Shown: positions 12,188 through 23,540, numbered from the stretch's first letter. The stretch: DNA of 64,000 nucleotides from Ciona intestinalis (GCF_000224145.3 NW_004190384.2:420908-484907); one strand, 5' to 3'. Made by a program: numbers and translations. The notes: generated from the letters alone by a model not told the origin.

Positions 12188-13071
12188 ATACAAACTCCTG
12201 GCATCACTGAATATATGGTTTAAATTTTGAAACCAAAACGTTTGAAATGGAAATCGTACCTCACAAATGTATTGCTGTGTTTGTATTAGAAATAAATGTT
12301 AACGATTGTGTTTATGTTGGTACAAAAATGGATACTTTAGAATGATGGATAAAACAGGGATTTCCGGGCGTTTTAATACAAACATAATAAGCCCATATAT
12401 ATCATACGATTTGTATCATTGAAATTGGTATCGTATACTTGTGTTCTCATGTTTGTAATGAATATCAAAATCAAAATATTTAAAATCTCACGGCAGTTTT
12501 CGTTGATGCAGACTGCGCATCTTAAGCGATCGGTTCCACATCTGGCTGATGGTCGTTGAATAGAAGCCATTACATAGAAGCCATACATGCGCCAGAACAT
12601 CCACCGAATTGGTTGCACTCGGATGCAGATGCTATAGTGGGGTTGGTTAGGAACATGTGTGTCATACATTTATGGGATTTAATTAAAACAATAAGATGAA
12701 CATAACTAACTTTAGACGGTAAACCTTCAATATAAGTTGACCAAGAGAGGTGATTAAGTGGTTTATACAACACATACTTAATGGTTTATTTATTTCCTGG
12801 CAAATAATACCGAAGATAGAATTATTTGGAAGATAAGGGAACCAACAGTATATACAACACCGGTCGTTAATATAAAATATTAATATTAGTACTTTTTAAT
12901 TGCCTTTTCGATTCAATAGCGAAGATTAAAAAATGGTGTTGGCACAACAACAGTTGTTAAAACTCGCTTTTGGTTAAAGCATGTCCATGTTAAATAAACA
13001 AGAAGCGTGTTCACTACAGCAGACAAACAACAAGTCATTTATGTTTAATTATTTTCAAATATAATAGGCTA

Positions 13072-13191
13072 TATAGCATGGTGTGATGGGGGAAGACGGG
13101 GCTTTTTTACAAATAAACTGTCATATAGTTTTAATCTGAAAATATTGGGCAATACGTGCTTAAAGATCCTGTCTTTTACCACTCCACTATA
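13072..13191. repeat. MITE fragment
   Basis: Internally deleted copy: GTGATGGGGGAAGACGGGGC at the left and ACCACTCCACTATAATA at the right. Confidence 0.6.
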
Positions 13192-13439
13192 ATATTATAA
13201 ATAACGTAAAGTTAATATTTTTATACTGTATGTAATGTATTGTGTTCTAATGGTTTACCTGATATAGGTAAAGAACATCCACGTAGGCAAGTTATCAGCG
13301 GCTTGATAGTAGAACATCTAGTATCGTTATCGCATCTATTGCATGCCAATGAACGCAACAACAATTCCTCCCGGCTTCCAATCCTTTGGATTTCCAACGG
13401 GATTAATCCTTTGAAAAGAATAAGTTAATCTTTATGCAA

Positions 13440-13735
13440 ATGAAAGATGGTTATTCATCGCCGTGTGACTGGACAACAACAGTCGTTATAAAATTAGCGT
13501 TCTGTTCTCGTGCCCGCTTACCATCACGCACGTATAGGTTTGTAAATAGTAATTTTTTGAGATTTTATATGTAGTGCTGACAATTTAAGCAACCTAAAAG
13601 CGAGCACTGTGTTAAAGCGATTGATGTTGAGTAACTTGCCTAAAGGACACATACGCCCACAATTGCAGTATCGTATACGCCAGAACCCATGTTGGGCGGA
13701 GGCAGGTGCTGTGTGTGCAACTTAACGCCGATAAA
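13440..13735 (-). repeat. SINE, diverged
   Basis: Antisense copy with GGACAACAACAGTCGTTATA, TCGTGCCCGCTTACC, CTGACAATTTAAGCAACC and AAAGGACACATACGCCCAC. Confidence 0.7.
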
Positions 13736-14314
13736 TACTTGGTGATAGTTGTTATATAAGTGATCGTTTATTATCTCGGTTATAAATATTTAACCCGTAT
13801 CAACCAACTTGTCGAAACTGCACTAGTATATAAAGATACTTGTAAACTGTTTATCGTGTCTGCTCACTGTAGACTTATCGCGCCTTACGCGCTCTATGCA
13901 TTGTTGCCCGAGGTTGCCTTGCCGCCGCGTGTCCTTCTTTCCTTGTGTTAGACTTATCGTGCTGCAGTGTTCACTGTATTATGCGAAGGTTGTTGAGTAT
14001 GAATGTAGTACCTTAGAATTACGTTATAAATATTGTGCGCTTTGTGTATTTAACGTTGTGTGCGTTTGCAGATGCAGTCTAATAAAGCCTATATTATTGA
14101 AGCTTGTAATTAGGTTAGGACAATACTCATATCAAAACATCACTTACGAGGTTGTATAATGCAGTTGGGAACCTGATGAAAGGTTTCTAAAATAAAAGTC
14201 ACAAATAATGTGTGAACGACTATAACATAAAATGTGGTAACTTACGGCAGTTTGGTTTTTCCATTGCACGTTCATAACAGCTGAAAATTTGATTCAAACA
14301 TTTCTTGGCAAGGG

Positions 14315-14802
14315 CTGTCTTTATACAGATAAAATTTTATGAGAATATGTAACTTATTTATCCTTGCATGGCAGGCAACAACAATCGTTATAACATCCCA
14401 TAGACCGTTGTTAATTGTTTAAAATACGATCAGGATATTTGGATATTATGTGCTAAAGGTGTCCCATCTTCCCCCACCCCACTGTATTATATTTGTTATG
14501 TTAAATAACATAAGCCAAATTTAAATGACTGAAATAACGTAGGAAAGCAATATATGTAGTACGTGCAAAAACAAATATATTCTATGACGTCGCCATTGCG
14601 AATATATATGTGTCTTGGACAAACGTCTTATAACGCCTGAGTACCAATAGCACTAAAATTAATATTTTCCGATGGTGTTTTAACTAATCAACAGCGGTAT
14701 TTTCGAGTCACAGGACAACGGTTATTCTGTAAATGTTCTTTGTTTTTCAACAAATGTAACAATAAAAGAGAATTGAAGCATGTACCATGTTGCCCCACCC
14801 TA
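14315..14802. other. Repeat-filled spacer, Cys-rich copy B to fucosyltransferase
   Basis: Contains an antisense SINE tail (14346-14395), a MITE right part (about 14400-14488) and most of another MITE (about 14645-14807). It includes the 3' UTR of the fucosyltransferase gene. Confidence 0.6.
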
Positions 14803-14807
14803 CTATA
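14645..14807. repeat. MITE supplying a stop codon
   Basis: Left-truncated copy whose right end, TTGCCCCACCCTACTATA, ends at 14807. On the minus strand this end reads TATAGTAGGG; its TAG (14805-14803) is the stop of the fucosyltransferase reading frame. Confidence 0.8.
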
Positions 14808-17800
14808 CCACACATTCCTGCGGTTCAGAATTTATAAATTCGTCCGTTAAAGAATGAATAATTTTTGTTTCTTTATTTTCTATTAATTTCCTGCAAAGGT
14901 CTTTTGAACTCCCTTGCACGTGTATGTGCGGGTGTCTTTCTTTTGTCATTTCAATCATCTTTTCATCAGTCATGCTCTCGTCTTCCCTCCAGCGGAAGTA
15001 TTTTCTGTACTCATCGTCGTTTTTATCGAGGAATTGCAAATACTCAGCGAGCTTTGCTGGGCTATCGAAGTCGTCGGTGTGAATGAAGGAATCGAGCGGA
15101 GCAACCGACAACACGTCGTCTTTTGTCGGACCCCAAACCACTGGAACCATGTCGTTCCTTAATGCATTGTCCCAGAACTTCTCCGTTATATAGTCGGTAC
15201 AATGTAACGCGTTCTCGAATGCAAAGTAAAACTTATATTCTCTCCACCTCGGTTCAAAGTTAGCGGGAAACGATCGTGGGATGTGTTCAGTAAAATGAAA
15301 GCAACCTCCGAACCTTTTAATGTCCAACCCGGCTGCGACAAGTGACTTAAAATATTCCATTCGTTTGTTTGCACCCACTGACCCACCGCAATGACTAACT
15401 CCCCAAAGCTGTGACAAATTACATAAATATATTGAATGAATTCAATTTATATACCGTTGCATGGAGAGGCAGCAACAGTCGTTTTAACACGAGTTTTTGC
15501 CCACAATAGTAGCAGTGACGAGCTTTGAGTCCACAAACTTTAGGCTTGTTGCAGGCGGGCTAACGACTGTGAAACGGCACCGAGCAAAATATAGTTACTT
15601 CTGCAGCAAAACTGCTGCCATTTATTTACTGTGGCATGGTATTGCGTAAACAACATACAGTATCAGCAGCCATTGCATGATGTGAAGGACTTAAAATGTA
15701 TAAACTTGTTTTTTTTTAAACGTGCAATATTATTTGTGTTATTTAGCCTATTTATCATAATCTGTTCAAGAATTTTGCAGCGATCCATCTTACCCCGTCT
15801 GAAAACCGCGAATTATCATAAAAATAAAACAAAGCTGATTTACTTACCGCCATTTTCTTTTTGTGAGAAATTATTTTATCAACTGCTTGATTTCCTTTTG
15901 TGACAAAATTCAATATTTCTCTCCGGGACCCATACAACCTTTGTACATCTGCATCTCGCTTATAAGTCCACGTCCAATTGAAGAAACCATCGAACTCACG
16001 TAAAGCATTGCGACCGAAAATGGCTGGAGCTTCGGCGCACCACCATATAAATATTTGGTGTTTATCCCTGGAGGTAATGAATGAATGAAACGTTTTTACC
16101 TCATCGTGCACAGCGTAACAATCCTACTATGTTATGATGTCATAACATATGCATTGTGATGTAATAGATTGTGTTATACATTGGTGGATACAGAACAAAA
16201 CAAATGACCTTGCACATACTGCTATGTTTTGGTTTTGTGTAGAAAACGCATGGTACTTTTACAATCATAGGCGCCAAGCTTTTAAACTACGAGTGACGCC
16301 ATATAATGTAAATTCAGTCCGATATGAAAAAAACGTGCGTCGCAATCGTTACGTTTACATTACCCTTATCCCATTTTTATACCAAATTTTAAGACTATTT
16401 ATTGAGCACGGTAGTGGTCATATAGATCCTTTTCCGTCGAACAGTTATGTTCTTGTTGTTTTTTTATGCGATTTTTTCCGCACTTATTTTAATCCCTAAT
16501 TCTAGTAATTATTCTTTAATCTCTTGATTGAAATCAAATCAAAATATATAAACATATTTTCAGTTTTTAAACTAAATTTTTAAATTTAAAACCGCACAGT
16601 AAACGTGTGTGTGCCGAAACGTAGACGAGTGCTATTTTTTTATCGTTATCTTCGGTATAAACACCGCGTCTCTCGTTTCTTCGCTCTTTTAGTTTACCGC
16701 TCGCAATAAATCATTATGCAGCCGCCACAATATGAATCACATTAACTTCTAAAATTACCTATAATTACTGCGTGATTACGGTTTATCAAAATTAGCGTCT
16801 TCAAGCGACGACAAGGCTAACTGATAGTGTAAGTTTACATGTCAACTCATGGTACAGAAAAGAGCTTATTTACACATATTCTTTACCAATCTTTATACAC
16901 CACGAATTTCATGTGTTATAACACATGTATAAATGCATTCTACCTACTGCTCCACAGTCACCAATGGCGGCTGAAAATCGCTGTGTTGGTTACTTTTGAT
17001 TTGTTTTTGATCGATCTTAGTCGACCATTGTAGTAATAGGAATAATTAGTACTATGCTAATTAGTTTATACCGTGCTCATGATATTAGAACTTAAATCTC
17101 TTGTTTACATTATGACTGGCAGCAGAAGTAACGGAATGTAGGTTTTATGTGTATTACTGTACACGGTGTTGCTTTTTAAACAGATCTTTTACTTTTTAAA
17201 TTTGCAACTTTGAACTTTTAGTCTTAATAATTTTTGTCTTTATTTTTTTCACCAAGCTGAGGTAATATGTCAGAATGCTCTTCAAACAGAAACCTCTAAA
17301 CGTGTCGCTTGGACAGCATGACATGGCAATTTATTTGTCGCGTCATGCTAATGTTATCATCCCAAATAACTTTGAGCTGGCCGCCATCCGCTTGCGAGTT
17401 ACCATGTATCTTTACAGGTGATTGATTTTTGGTTTTGCTAATAATTTTTAGCCTATTAGCGACCACTGAGTTGCAGCAATTGTCAACTAGTATCTTGTCC
17501 AAAAAAAACACGTGGCCAAGCCTCGAACCCGTAAACTCGGGGCTAGTAGCAAGCACACAAACCACTGCGGCATAGCAATGAATCACAAACAGCTACTATT
17601 TCCGCAGTGAAACACATGTTTAACGTACCTATAATTCTTCCAAGGCATGTCCCGTTTTCTAATTTTATCGAAGTGAAAAATCACGGCATCTGCGTCAGGT
17701 AATCTGCTTTGATCGTAAGTCACCGAGCATTCAATGTTCAGCCCAGCGTCTTCGTAAGTATTTCCCCAATACAAAAGCAGAGGCTTGTTTTTACCCGCTG

Positions 17801-17948
17801 CACTCATGCGTGTGGACTCACTGTTTGAAGACTGCTGCCGAGGGATGAAGTCGAACCGTAGCATTTTTTGGATACCCCACAATAACAATAGATTTAAAAT
17901 CACAACGCTTATTACAGTAGAAAGTCTCCAATGGTAAGGGTGTTTCAT
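14803..17948 (-). CDS. Alpha-1,3-fucosyltransferase (GT10 family)
   Basis: Golgi type II membrane enzyme that transfers fucose from GDP-fucose to N-acetylglucosamine-containing glycans. Three minus-strand exons: 17948-17629 (phase 2), 16067-15848, 15408-14803, giving 381 residues, usual for the family. Exon 1 has a short cytoplasmic tail and a signal anchor at about residues 10-30 (VISVVILNLLLLWGIQ). Exon 2 carries HQIFIWWCAEAPA, the EAPA stretch corresponding to the ESP-type motif of GT10 enzymes. Exon 3 has VSHCGGSVGANKRMEYF, and then the GT10 signature YKFYFAFENALHCTDYITEK with VPVVWG. The join of exons 1 and 2 restores Arg across the intron. The last codons and stop fall in the end of a MITE, so the C-terminal tail (SEPQECVV) may be longer or different in relatives. 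Orthology to a particular vertebrate FUT cannot be decided by eye. Confidence 0.92.
15460..15570 (-). repeat. SINE fragment, rearranged
   Basis: Antisense pieces of the SINE (GCAACAGTCGTT, then GCCCACAATAGTAGCAGTGA) with the middle missing, in the intron before the last fucosyltransferase exon. Confidence 0.6.
16391..16495 (+). repeat. Dispersed repeat related to 20240-20310
   Basis: TTTATTGAGCACGGTAGTGG and TTTTTTCCGCACTTATTTT match the reverse complement of 20235-20310, where the same blocks adjoin the LINE fragment. Probably a LINE-associated remnant. It lies upstream of fucosyltransferase exon 2, inside intron 1. Confidence 0.5.
17449..17582 (-). repeat. SINE head fragment
   Basis: Antisense tRNA-like head: CAAGCCTCGAACCCGTAAAC, then CACAAACCACTGCGGCATAG, in intron 1 of the fucosyltransferase just past exon 1. 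Confidence 0.7.
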
Positions 17949-19539
17949 GTTTTTCTGTGTTTAGACAAAATTGCAAAACAGTAAATAAAGTTTCGTTTAA
18001 ACCAAAACGATAATAAATAAAGTAATGAAGATCAGAATAATTAAAAAAGCTAAGAGAAAGAAATTAGCAGCAAAACAACAGTTGTTAAAACACACTACGG
18101 GTAAAACTATACCTGAAATATCAATTATTAATTGCTGTCATTACAAATAATAAAATATATACTACACACGATACTGCGCTATCATATAAACATCAGGAGA
18201 TTTCATTTTAGCTTATATTGTTGAACAACCCGTTTAAACAAAGCAATGAAGGAAGTTCCGTTGTATCCTGTCTATAGCTTTGTTTAAGTTCTCTATATGA
18301 ATTGCTTTGGTTAAAACGACAAACAGAAAACGCATTTAGATTCATAAACACACACATATATATGTATTTAATACGGCTTCCATTTTAAAAAATTACGGTT
18401 TAAAAACTAAAGCCGTCTTTAGTGATGTCAGAAGTTAAAAAGTTAATTATTAATTTGTTTTAGATAACTTTGACTGAGCGTTTACTGTTTAAATATCTCT
18501 TATACCTGATCACGTTACACTTGAAACCTGTCTTACGGTTCACCGGTTTTTGAGCAGAACGTTCTTAGTGAACAATGTACAACAACCACTGTTATATTAT
18601 GCACGATCAAACCTCGATACCCAAAGCAAAATGTAAGTTTAATATAATTTTACTTATGCAAGTACAATTCTAAACTATATTGTCTCTTCTAAGCAACATC
18701 GATTATTAGATAAATCTAACAATTAAAAGCAACACACCGCATAATACACAACAGAAACATAGCTGTAATAAAAGGCCTCAAGCTAATTCAACCGTGCGCA
18801 CGCTGGCTTAATATAAGTAGACCTGGCTGTGCGGTATAGACGTATGATGTTCATTCGTTACGAAACAATAGTAGTCCACCAACAAAAGGAAACGTCACAC
18901 GCACACATTATCTCAGATTTCCTTTTAATTTACTCCGATTTAGTACTCCGTATGACTGAATTTATACACTGTATTGTGGGCTTGGCAAACAGCAGCCACG
19001 CTTTTATTTGTCACTTTTACTTTTTACCCGAAGCAAGTTGGTTTAATTAGATCTTTATTACTGTATTATATATATAAGATAAATAAAAACCTATGTTATG
19101 ACTAATAATCAATTATTTTGTATGTTCTTTGCAACTCGTAATCGACCCTATATTGTCGTGTTAAATATATCGTGCGGTTAGTTAGTTAATATTGTCTGTA
19201 ACGAGAGGTTAGGGGTTTAATGCGTCGCTGCTATCGTTATGGGCGTATTCGTCCTTGAACAGCGACTCTTAACGGTAATTGCTCCAACCCATAGGTTTCA
19301 CTAGAGGGTTGCCCAAAATTTCGGCCATACAGAAAATGTTATCCGCAAAGTAAAATACTTGGGTTCTGATAAGCGGGCACGACCGATTTAAAAAAAAACA
19401 AAAAAAATCAAGAGAGCAAGAATCAAATAAATGCACACGTCTTTTAATGAGCATATAGTAGGGTGGATGTGTTGTGCAGTGGATGTGAATACATTCAGAC
19501 AGTCACTGATAATGACGTAGGAGGACATATGTGGTTCTT
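17949..19539. other. Intergenic upstream of fucosyltransferase
   Basis: 5' flank of the fucosyltransferase gene. No convincing exon. A diverged sense SINE piece lies at 19165-19320 (GAACAGCGACTCTTAACGGT). Confidence 0.4.
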
Positions 19540-20269
19540 TATAGCTTACATGTTTCAATGTCATCGAGATTGCTAATAATTCACATGAATACGCAGAGTA
19601 CCACTTGTGTAGAGAAGTCGACGATGTGCAGCCTTAACTTTGTATTACAAATGAACATCCAGATACTTGTTTTGAACCATCGCAGTATACTTGCGTATAT
19701 TCTTGGTAGTAAGTTGCAATCCTCTCGACGAAGATACTTTGTTTTTGGTTGCTGGGTATGTTACTGTCTCCAAGCGACGCTGAAGAGGTGTAACAGAATT
19801 CTTCAGTGACTTCCCACATTGGCGAAGTGAACGGTTGAATGATACCGACGCGTGTTTCGGTTGAGAATCCCTTTGTAACTTGTAGAAATGAAGATGACCT
19901 AGTCGGTGCCTGTAGTAGTGTGCTCGAATTTTGAGGGTCTAGTGGGAATGATAGAAGCTTGAACTTGTATTTTAGACAAGCGTTCTGTTATCGAATGTAA
20001 ACTGGTGGTTCCTGGCACAATGCTTGCAAACATACAATCGGTGTGATGATCATACTTCCAGTGGCAATGCGCAAACGTTTGTTTTGTACGGTTTGTGTTA
20101 CGCTTCTGTTGGACTGAGATGCAGAGAAATATGCTTCGATTTCATATCCAATGACGGGACGTATCGAAGCTCGGTAAATAGCAAGCAAGGCTGATTTTTG
20201 CGCTCCCCATTTCGATCTGCAAAGGATATGGAGTAGATTTATTCGTAAGTGCGGAAAAAAGTCGCGCAA
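19540..20269 (-). mobile_element. LINE fragment (reverse transcriptase end and RNase H)
   Basis: The frame 20269-19988 reads FPHLRINLLHILCRSKWGAQ, then SALLAIYRASIRPVIGYE and NKRLRIATGSM. This is the C-terminal thumb-side region of a non-LTR reverse transcriptase, as in I- and Jockey-like LINEs. Further downstream (19819-19634) the stretch YTQVYCDGSKQVSGCSFVI looks like an RNase H core (TDGSK in relatives), which suggests an I-type element. The 5' part is absent and the piece is interrupted by frame changes, so it is dead. Confidence 0.8.
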
Positions 20270-20330
20270 AAATCAAGTATCCATATAACCACTAACGTGC
20301 TCAATAAATTATTTATTTATCAAAATTAGC
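20240..20330 (-). repeat. Repeat adjoining the LINE
   Basis: Reverse complement contains AATTTATTGAGCACGTTAGT and TTTTTTCCGCACTTACG, shared with 16391-16495. Confidence 0.5.
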
Positions 20331-20494
20331 AAGAATCTTAAACTGTCAGGTATTATCCTGTGTTTTTTTCAACTTTGTAAAATTTCACATTTTTGTTAAT
20401 TTGCTAAATATCTGTGTATGTTATAATATATATTTTTCGAATTATTTTTAATTAATAAAGGAGTGATAGTACCAATTCGTGGTGTATTTTGAGT

Positions 20495-20548
20495 TTGGAA
20501 ATATTGGGCAATATGTGCTTAAGTGTCCCATCTCCCCCCACTGTACTA
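20495..20548. repeat. MITE fragment
   Basis: Right end only: ATATTGGGCAATATGTGCTT and TCCCATCTCCCCCCACTGTA. Confidence 0.6.
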
Positions 20549-20923
20549 AGACGGTTTATTGCGCCATTAATCATTTACAAAACTTAAATATATATATATT
20601 AAAACTCACCGGAAGTTATTTAGCGATTTGAAACCAATGTGTAATTTTAGCAATTCGAAAACAAACAGGGTAAGAAGGAATAGTGAAAAATTCATGTTTA
20701 TTTTAATTAATAAATGTATTTATTGTTGAAAATATATGTAAATAACACGAAATAATACTGCACGCTTTGAAAATCACATTTTATTTTTAAGGATTACATG
20801 TAAACAACATGAAATAATATTGTAGCACTCGAAAAATCAAGTTTAAATATTTTTTGTTTTGCCCTAGAGATATAGTTTGTAACTTGATACTTACAGTATG
20901 TACAGTATGTTATTGTATAGAAC

Positions 20924-21010
20924 AGTGCTGTTCAACCGGTGTGCACAGTGCACCCTAGGGTGTACCAAAATATGCCAGGGGTGCACCAGTGCAAAAGGGT
21001 ATAGGCCTAC
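20924..21010 (+). mobile_element. hAT-like transposon end fragment
   Basis: CAGTGCTGTTCAACCGGTGT resembles the CAGNGNTTCTCAACC terminus of Charlie-type hAT elements and is followed by GTGTACC- and GTGCACC-rich sequence, as is usual there. No partner terminus was seen. Confidence 0.45.
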
Positions 21011-21075
21011 AAGGGTGCATCACAAACTTCAACAATTTTCAGCAATAATATTCAGTTTTGAACATTTTTCAAACC

Positions 21076-21625
21076 TAACGGATGGTTCGGTGTCGGTCCG
21101 TTTTCGGATGCGATTTACGCACGTTAACGCAATACGCATTTTGTGTACAGTCACCTTTACCATTTACGCTCTAATGAGTTGTTCTAGCCTTTCTATGGCT
21201 GTGGTATAAACAAGATATTTCAATAATTTAAAATCATAACGATACGTGCCCAGCAGACTCTGGTGCTCAGTAACTAGAGCTTTTCTCTCTTGGGTTGGTT
21301 TTATACGGAGCCATAGAAATATCATATTCCCGAGTGCTAAAAGTATTTATTTTTTTTGCCTATAAATGATATAAAATTTTTACAAAATATTTTTTTATTA
21401 TTTTTTTCATTTTGTGTATTTTTTATCAAGTGAACGTTTGTCATTAAATTTAGTTAAGTATTTTGTGTCGAAAACGCTCTATGAAATACGTTCCCGGCTG
21501 TGCGGCTGTCAATCAAATGCTCACTAAGAATAGCTGTGTGTACTCTAGTCAGTCTAGTGTAGTTAACTATGGCATTGGTAAACGGTATGGACAGCCACTA
21601 AATATTTATACTTTAGTAACAGCTA
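21076..21625. repeat. Duplicated block, copy 1
   Basis: Begins TAACGGATGGTTCGGTGTCG and runs into the 500-N gap. It is repeated with few differences at 22503-23497; one difference is a 9-base tandem insertion (AGTCTAGTG-type) in this copy. Confidence 0.85.
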
Positions 21626-22125
21626 NNNNNNNNNNNNNNNNNNNNNNNNNNNNNNNNNNNNNNNNNNNNNNNNNNNNNNNNNNNNNNNNNNNNNNNNNNN
21701 NNNNNNNNNNNNNNNNNNNNNNNNNNNNNNNNNNNNNNNNNNNNNNNNNNNNNNNNNNNNNNNNNNNNNNNNNNNNNNNNNNNNNNNNNNNNNNNNNNNN
21801 NNNNNNNNNNNNNNNNNNNNNNNNNNNNNNNNNNNNNNNNNNNNNNNNNNNNNNNNNNNNNNNNNNNNNNNNNNNNNNNNNNNNNNNNNNNNNNNNNNNN
21901 NNNNNNNNNNNNNNNNNNNNNNNNNNNNNNNNNNNNNNNNNNNNNNNNNNNNNNNNNNNNNNNNNNNNNNNNNNNNNNNNNNNNNNNNNNNNNNNNNNNN
22001 NNNNNNNNNNNNNNNNNNNNNNNNNNNNNNNNNNNNNNNNNNNNNNNNNNNNNNNNNNNNNNNNNNNNNNNNNNNNNNNNNNNNNNNNNNNNNNNNNNNN
22101 NNNNNNNNNNNNNNNNNNNNNNNNN
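21626..22125. other. Assembly gap (500 N)
   Basis: Exactly 500 N, a likely default gap size. It directly follows copy 1 of the duplicated block. Confidence 0.97.
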
Positions 22126-22154
22126 AAAAAATCCCAAAAAAATAATCACTCACA

Positions 22155-22272
22155 AAGTAGCATACATGGTAACTCGTAAGCTGGCACGAGGTGTTAAACC
22201 CGTGTGATAAAGACTGTCGTTTTCTGGCCACGCGAGGATAAAGTAAGTTACATTCATTCATTCATTCAAATG
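22155..22272 (+). repeat. SINE tail with ATTC repeats
   Basis: GTAACTCGTAAGCTGGCACG, CGTGTGATAAAGACTGTCG and GCGAGGATAAAGTAAGTTAC, followed by (ATTC)n: the sense-strand 3' end of the SINE. Confidence 0.8.
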
Positions 22273-22502
22273 GGGACGGAGTTGGCCATCACGTGAATAG
22301 AAAAACAAATATATCACGGTTTTGGGCAGTTGCGCGTTCTACTCTTTTTTATTTCTGTGGGTGGCACCAGTACAAAGTATCGAAAATGGCCGCTATAATA
22401 TCTGTATTTTAGGATCTCTTTGGTAGCAGTCTTCGGCCATTTGTTTACATGCGCAACCAAGCGTAAAATCGTGCGATGACGGATTCTATGTGCAACGCCC
22501 TT

Positions 22503-23497
22503 TAACGGATGGTTCGGTGTCGGTCCGTTTTCGGATGCGATTTACGCACGTTAACGCAATACGCATTTTGTGTACAGTCACCTTTACCATTTACGTTCTA
22601 ATGAGTTGTTCTAGCCTTTCTATGGCTGTGGTATAAACAAGATATTTTAATAATTTAAAATCATAACGACGTGCCCAGCAGACTCTGGTGCCCAGTAACT
22701 AGAGCTTTTCTCTCTTGGGTTGGTTTTATACGGAGCCATAGAAATATCATATTCCCGAGTGCTAAAAGTATTTATTTTTTGCCTATAAATGATATAAAAT
22801 TGTTACAAAATATTTTTTTATTATTTTTTTTTTATTTTGTGTACTTTTTATCAAGTGAACATTTGTCATTAAATTCAGAGCCATAGAAATACCGAGTAGT
22901 CCAACCCATTGTTACGTAAAACACAAATTGAACGGCAATTTGGGTCCAAAATAACACAGTAGGTATAGGGAAAATGTATGTTTTTCGGTAAATTACAGAA
23001 AAACTTGGGCCTAAAAACAAATTTAAAGGTTGAAAAATGTAAAAAACATGTGTTATTTGTTTTCTGTGTCAAAAAAAGTCAAAAATTGGAATTAGAAGCG
23101 GTTGATTTGCGACATTTTAGTCATTTAATGCGGCTAAATTTATACATTTTTTCTAAAAAATGTTTGGTAAGGTAAATAGAAGCTGTTTTACACCTTCCCA
23201 CAATAGGAAAACACAAACAAAACTTAACAAGTTCGTTTAAACCCTTTGTCAAAGTCACCACTTTTGCTCTATTTTGGACACACATAGACGGCAGTTGGAC
23301 TACTCGGTGTTTATACGACTCTGATTAAATTTAGTTAAGTATTTTGTGTCGAAAACGCTCTGTGAAATACGTTCCCGGCTGTGCGGCTGTCAATCAAATG
23401 CTCGCTAAGAATAGCTGTGTGTACTCTAGTGTAGTTAACTATGGCATTGGTAAACGGTATGGGCTGCCACTAAATATTTATACTTTATTAACAGCTA
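22503..23497. repeat. Duplicated block, copy 2 (split by a hAT MITE)
   Basis: Second copy of the block at 21076-21625, interrupted by the insertion 22876-23323 with its target-site duplication. Its right end comes within 130 bases of the PDAP1 start codon, so it forms that gene's upstream region. Confidence 0.85.
22876..23323. mobile_element. hAT-type MITE with 8-bp target duplication
   Basis: 448-bp insertion with imperfect inverted ends of about 30 bp: left CAGAGCCATAGAAATACCGA, right end in reverse CAGAGTCGTATAAACACCGA, both continuing GTAGTCCAAC. It is flanked by a perfect direct repeat, ATTAAATT (22868-22875 and 23324-23331). The empty site is present in copy 1 near 21443. The CAGAG ends and 8-bp duplication are typical of hAT transposons. 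It has no coding capacity. Confidence 0.9.
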
Positions 23498-23540
23498 GAT
23501 AATTTGAAAATATTTATTTGCAAACAGTTCATTACAAATT

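Larger units (their letters stand above)
11853..14314 (-). pseudogene. Cysteine-rich secreted protein, copy B (decayed)
   Basis: Tandem paralogue of the gene at 6561-10031. Recognisable exons on the minus strand: 14314-14246, 14186-14148, 13408-13259, 12631-12492, 11926-11853. Exon lengths and phases match copy A (39 nt against 39 nt; 150 against 153), and the same Cys spacing recurs (CNRCDNDTRC; CGTDRLRCAVC; last exon PSVPPPACLPPP... ending DDRNDN). Two signs of decay are visible. The 5' part (signal peptide, first Cys exon and half of the next) is missing, with a SINE tail and a MITE fragment in its place. Exon 12631-12492 carries a 14-base near-tandem duplication (ATGGCTTCTA repeated), which shifts the frame and brings a stop; without it the exon would be 126 nt and in frame. 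It could still be a working gene with unfound first exons and an assembly error. Confidence 0.6.

Noticed and set aside
16149-16499. 116-codon plus-strand open frame
   Set aside because: Lies in a fucosyltransferase intron, overlaps a dispersed repeat and shows no protein-like features; chance open frame.
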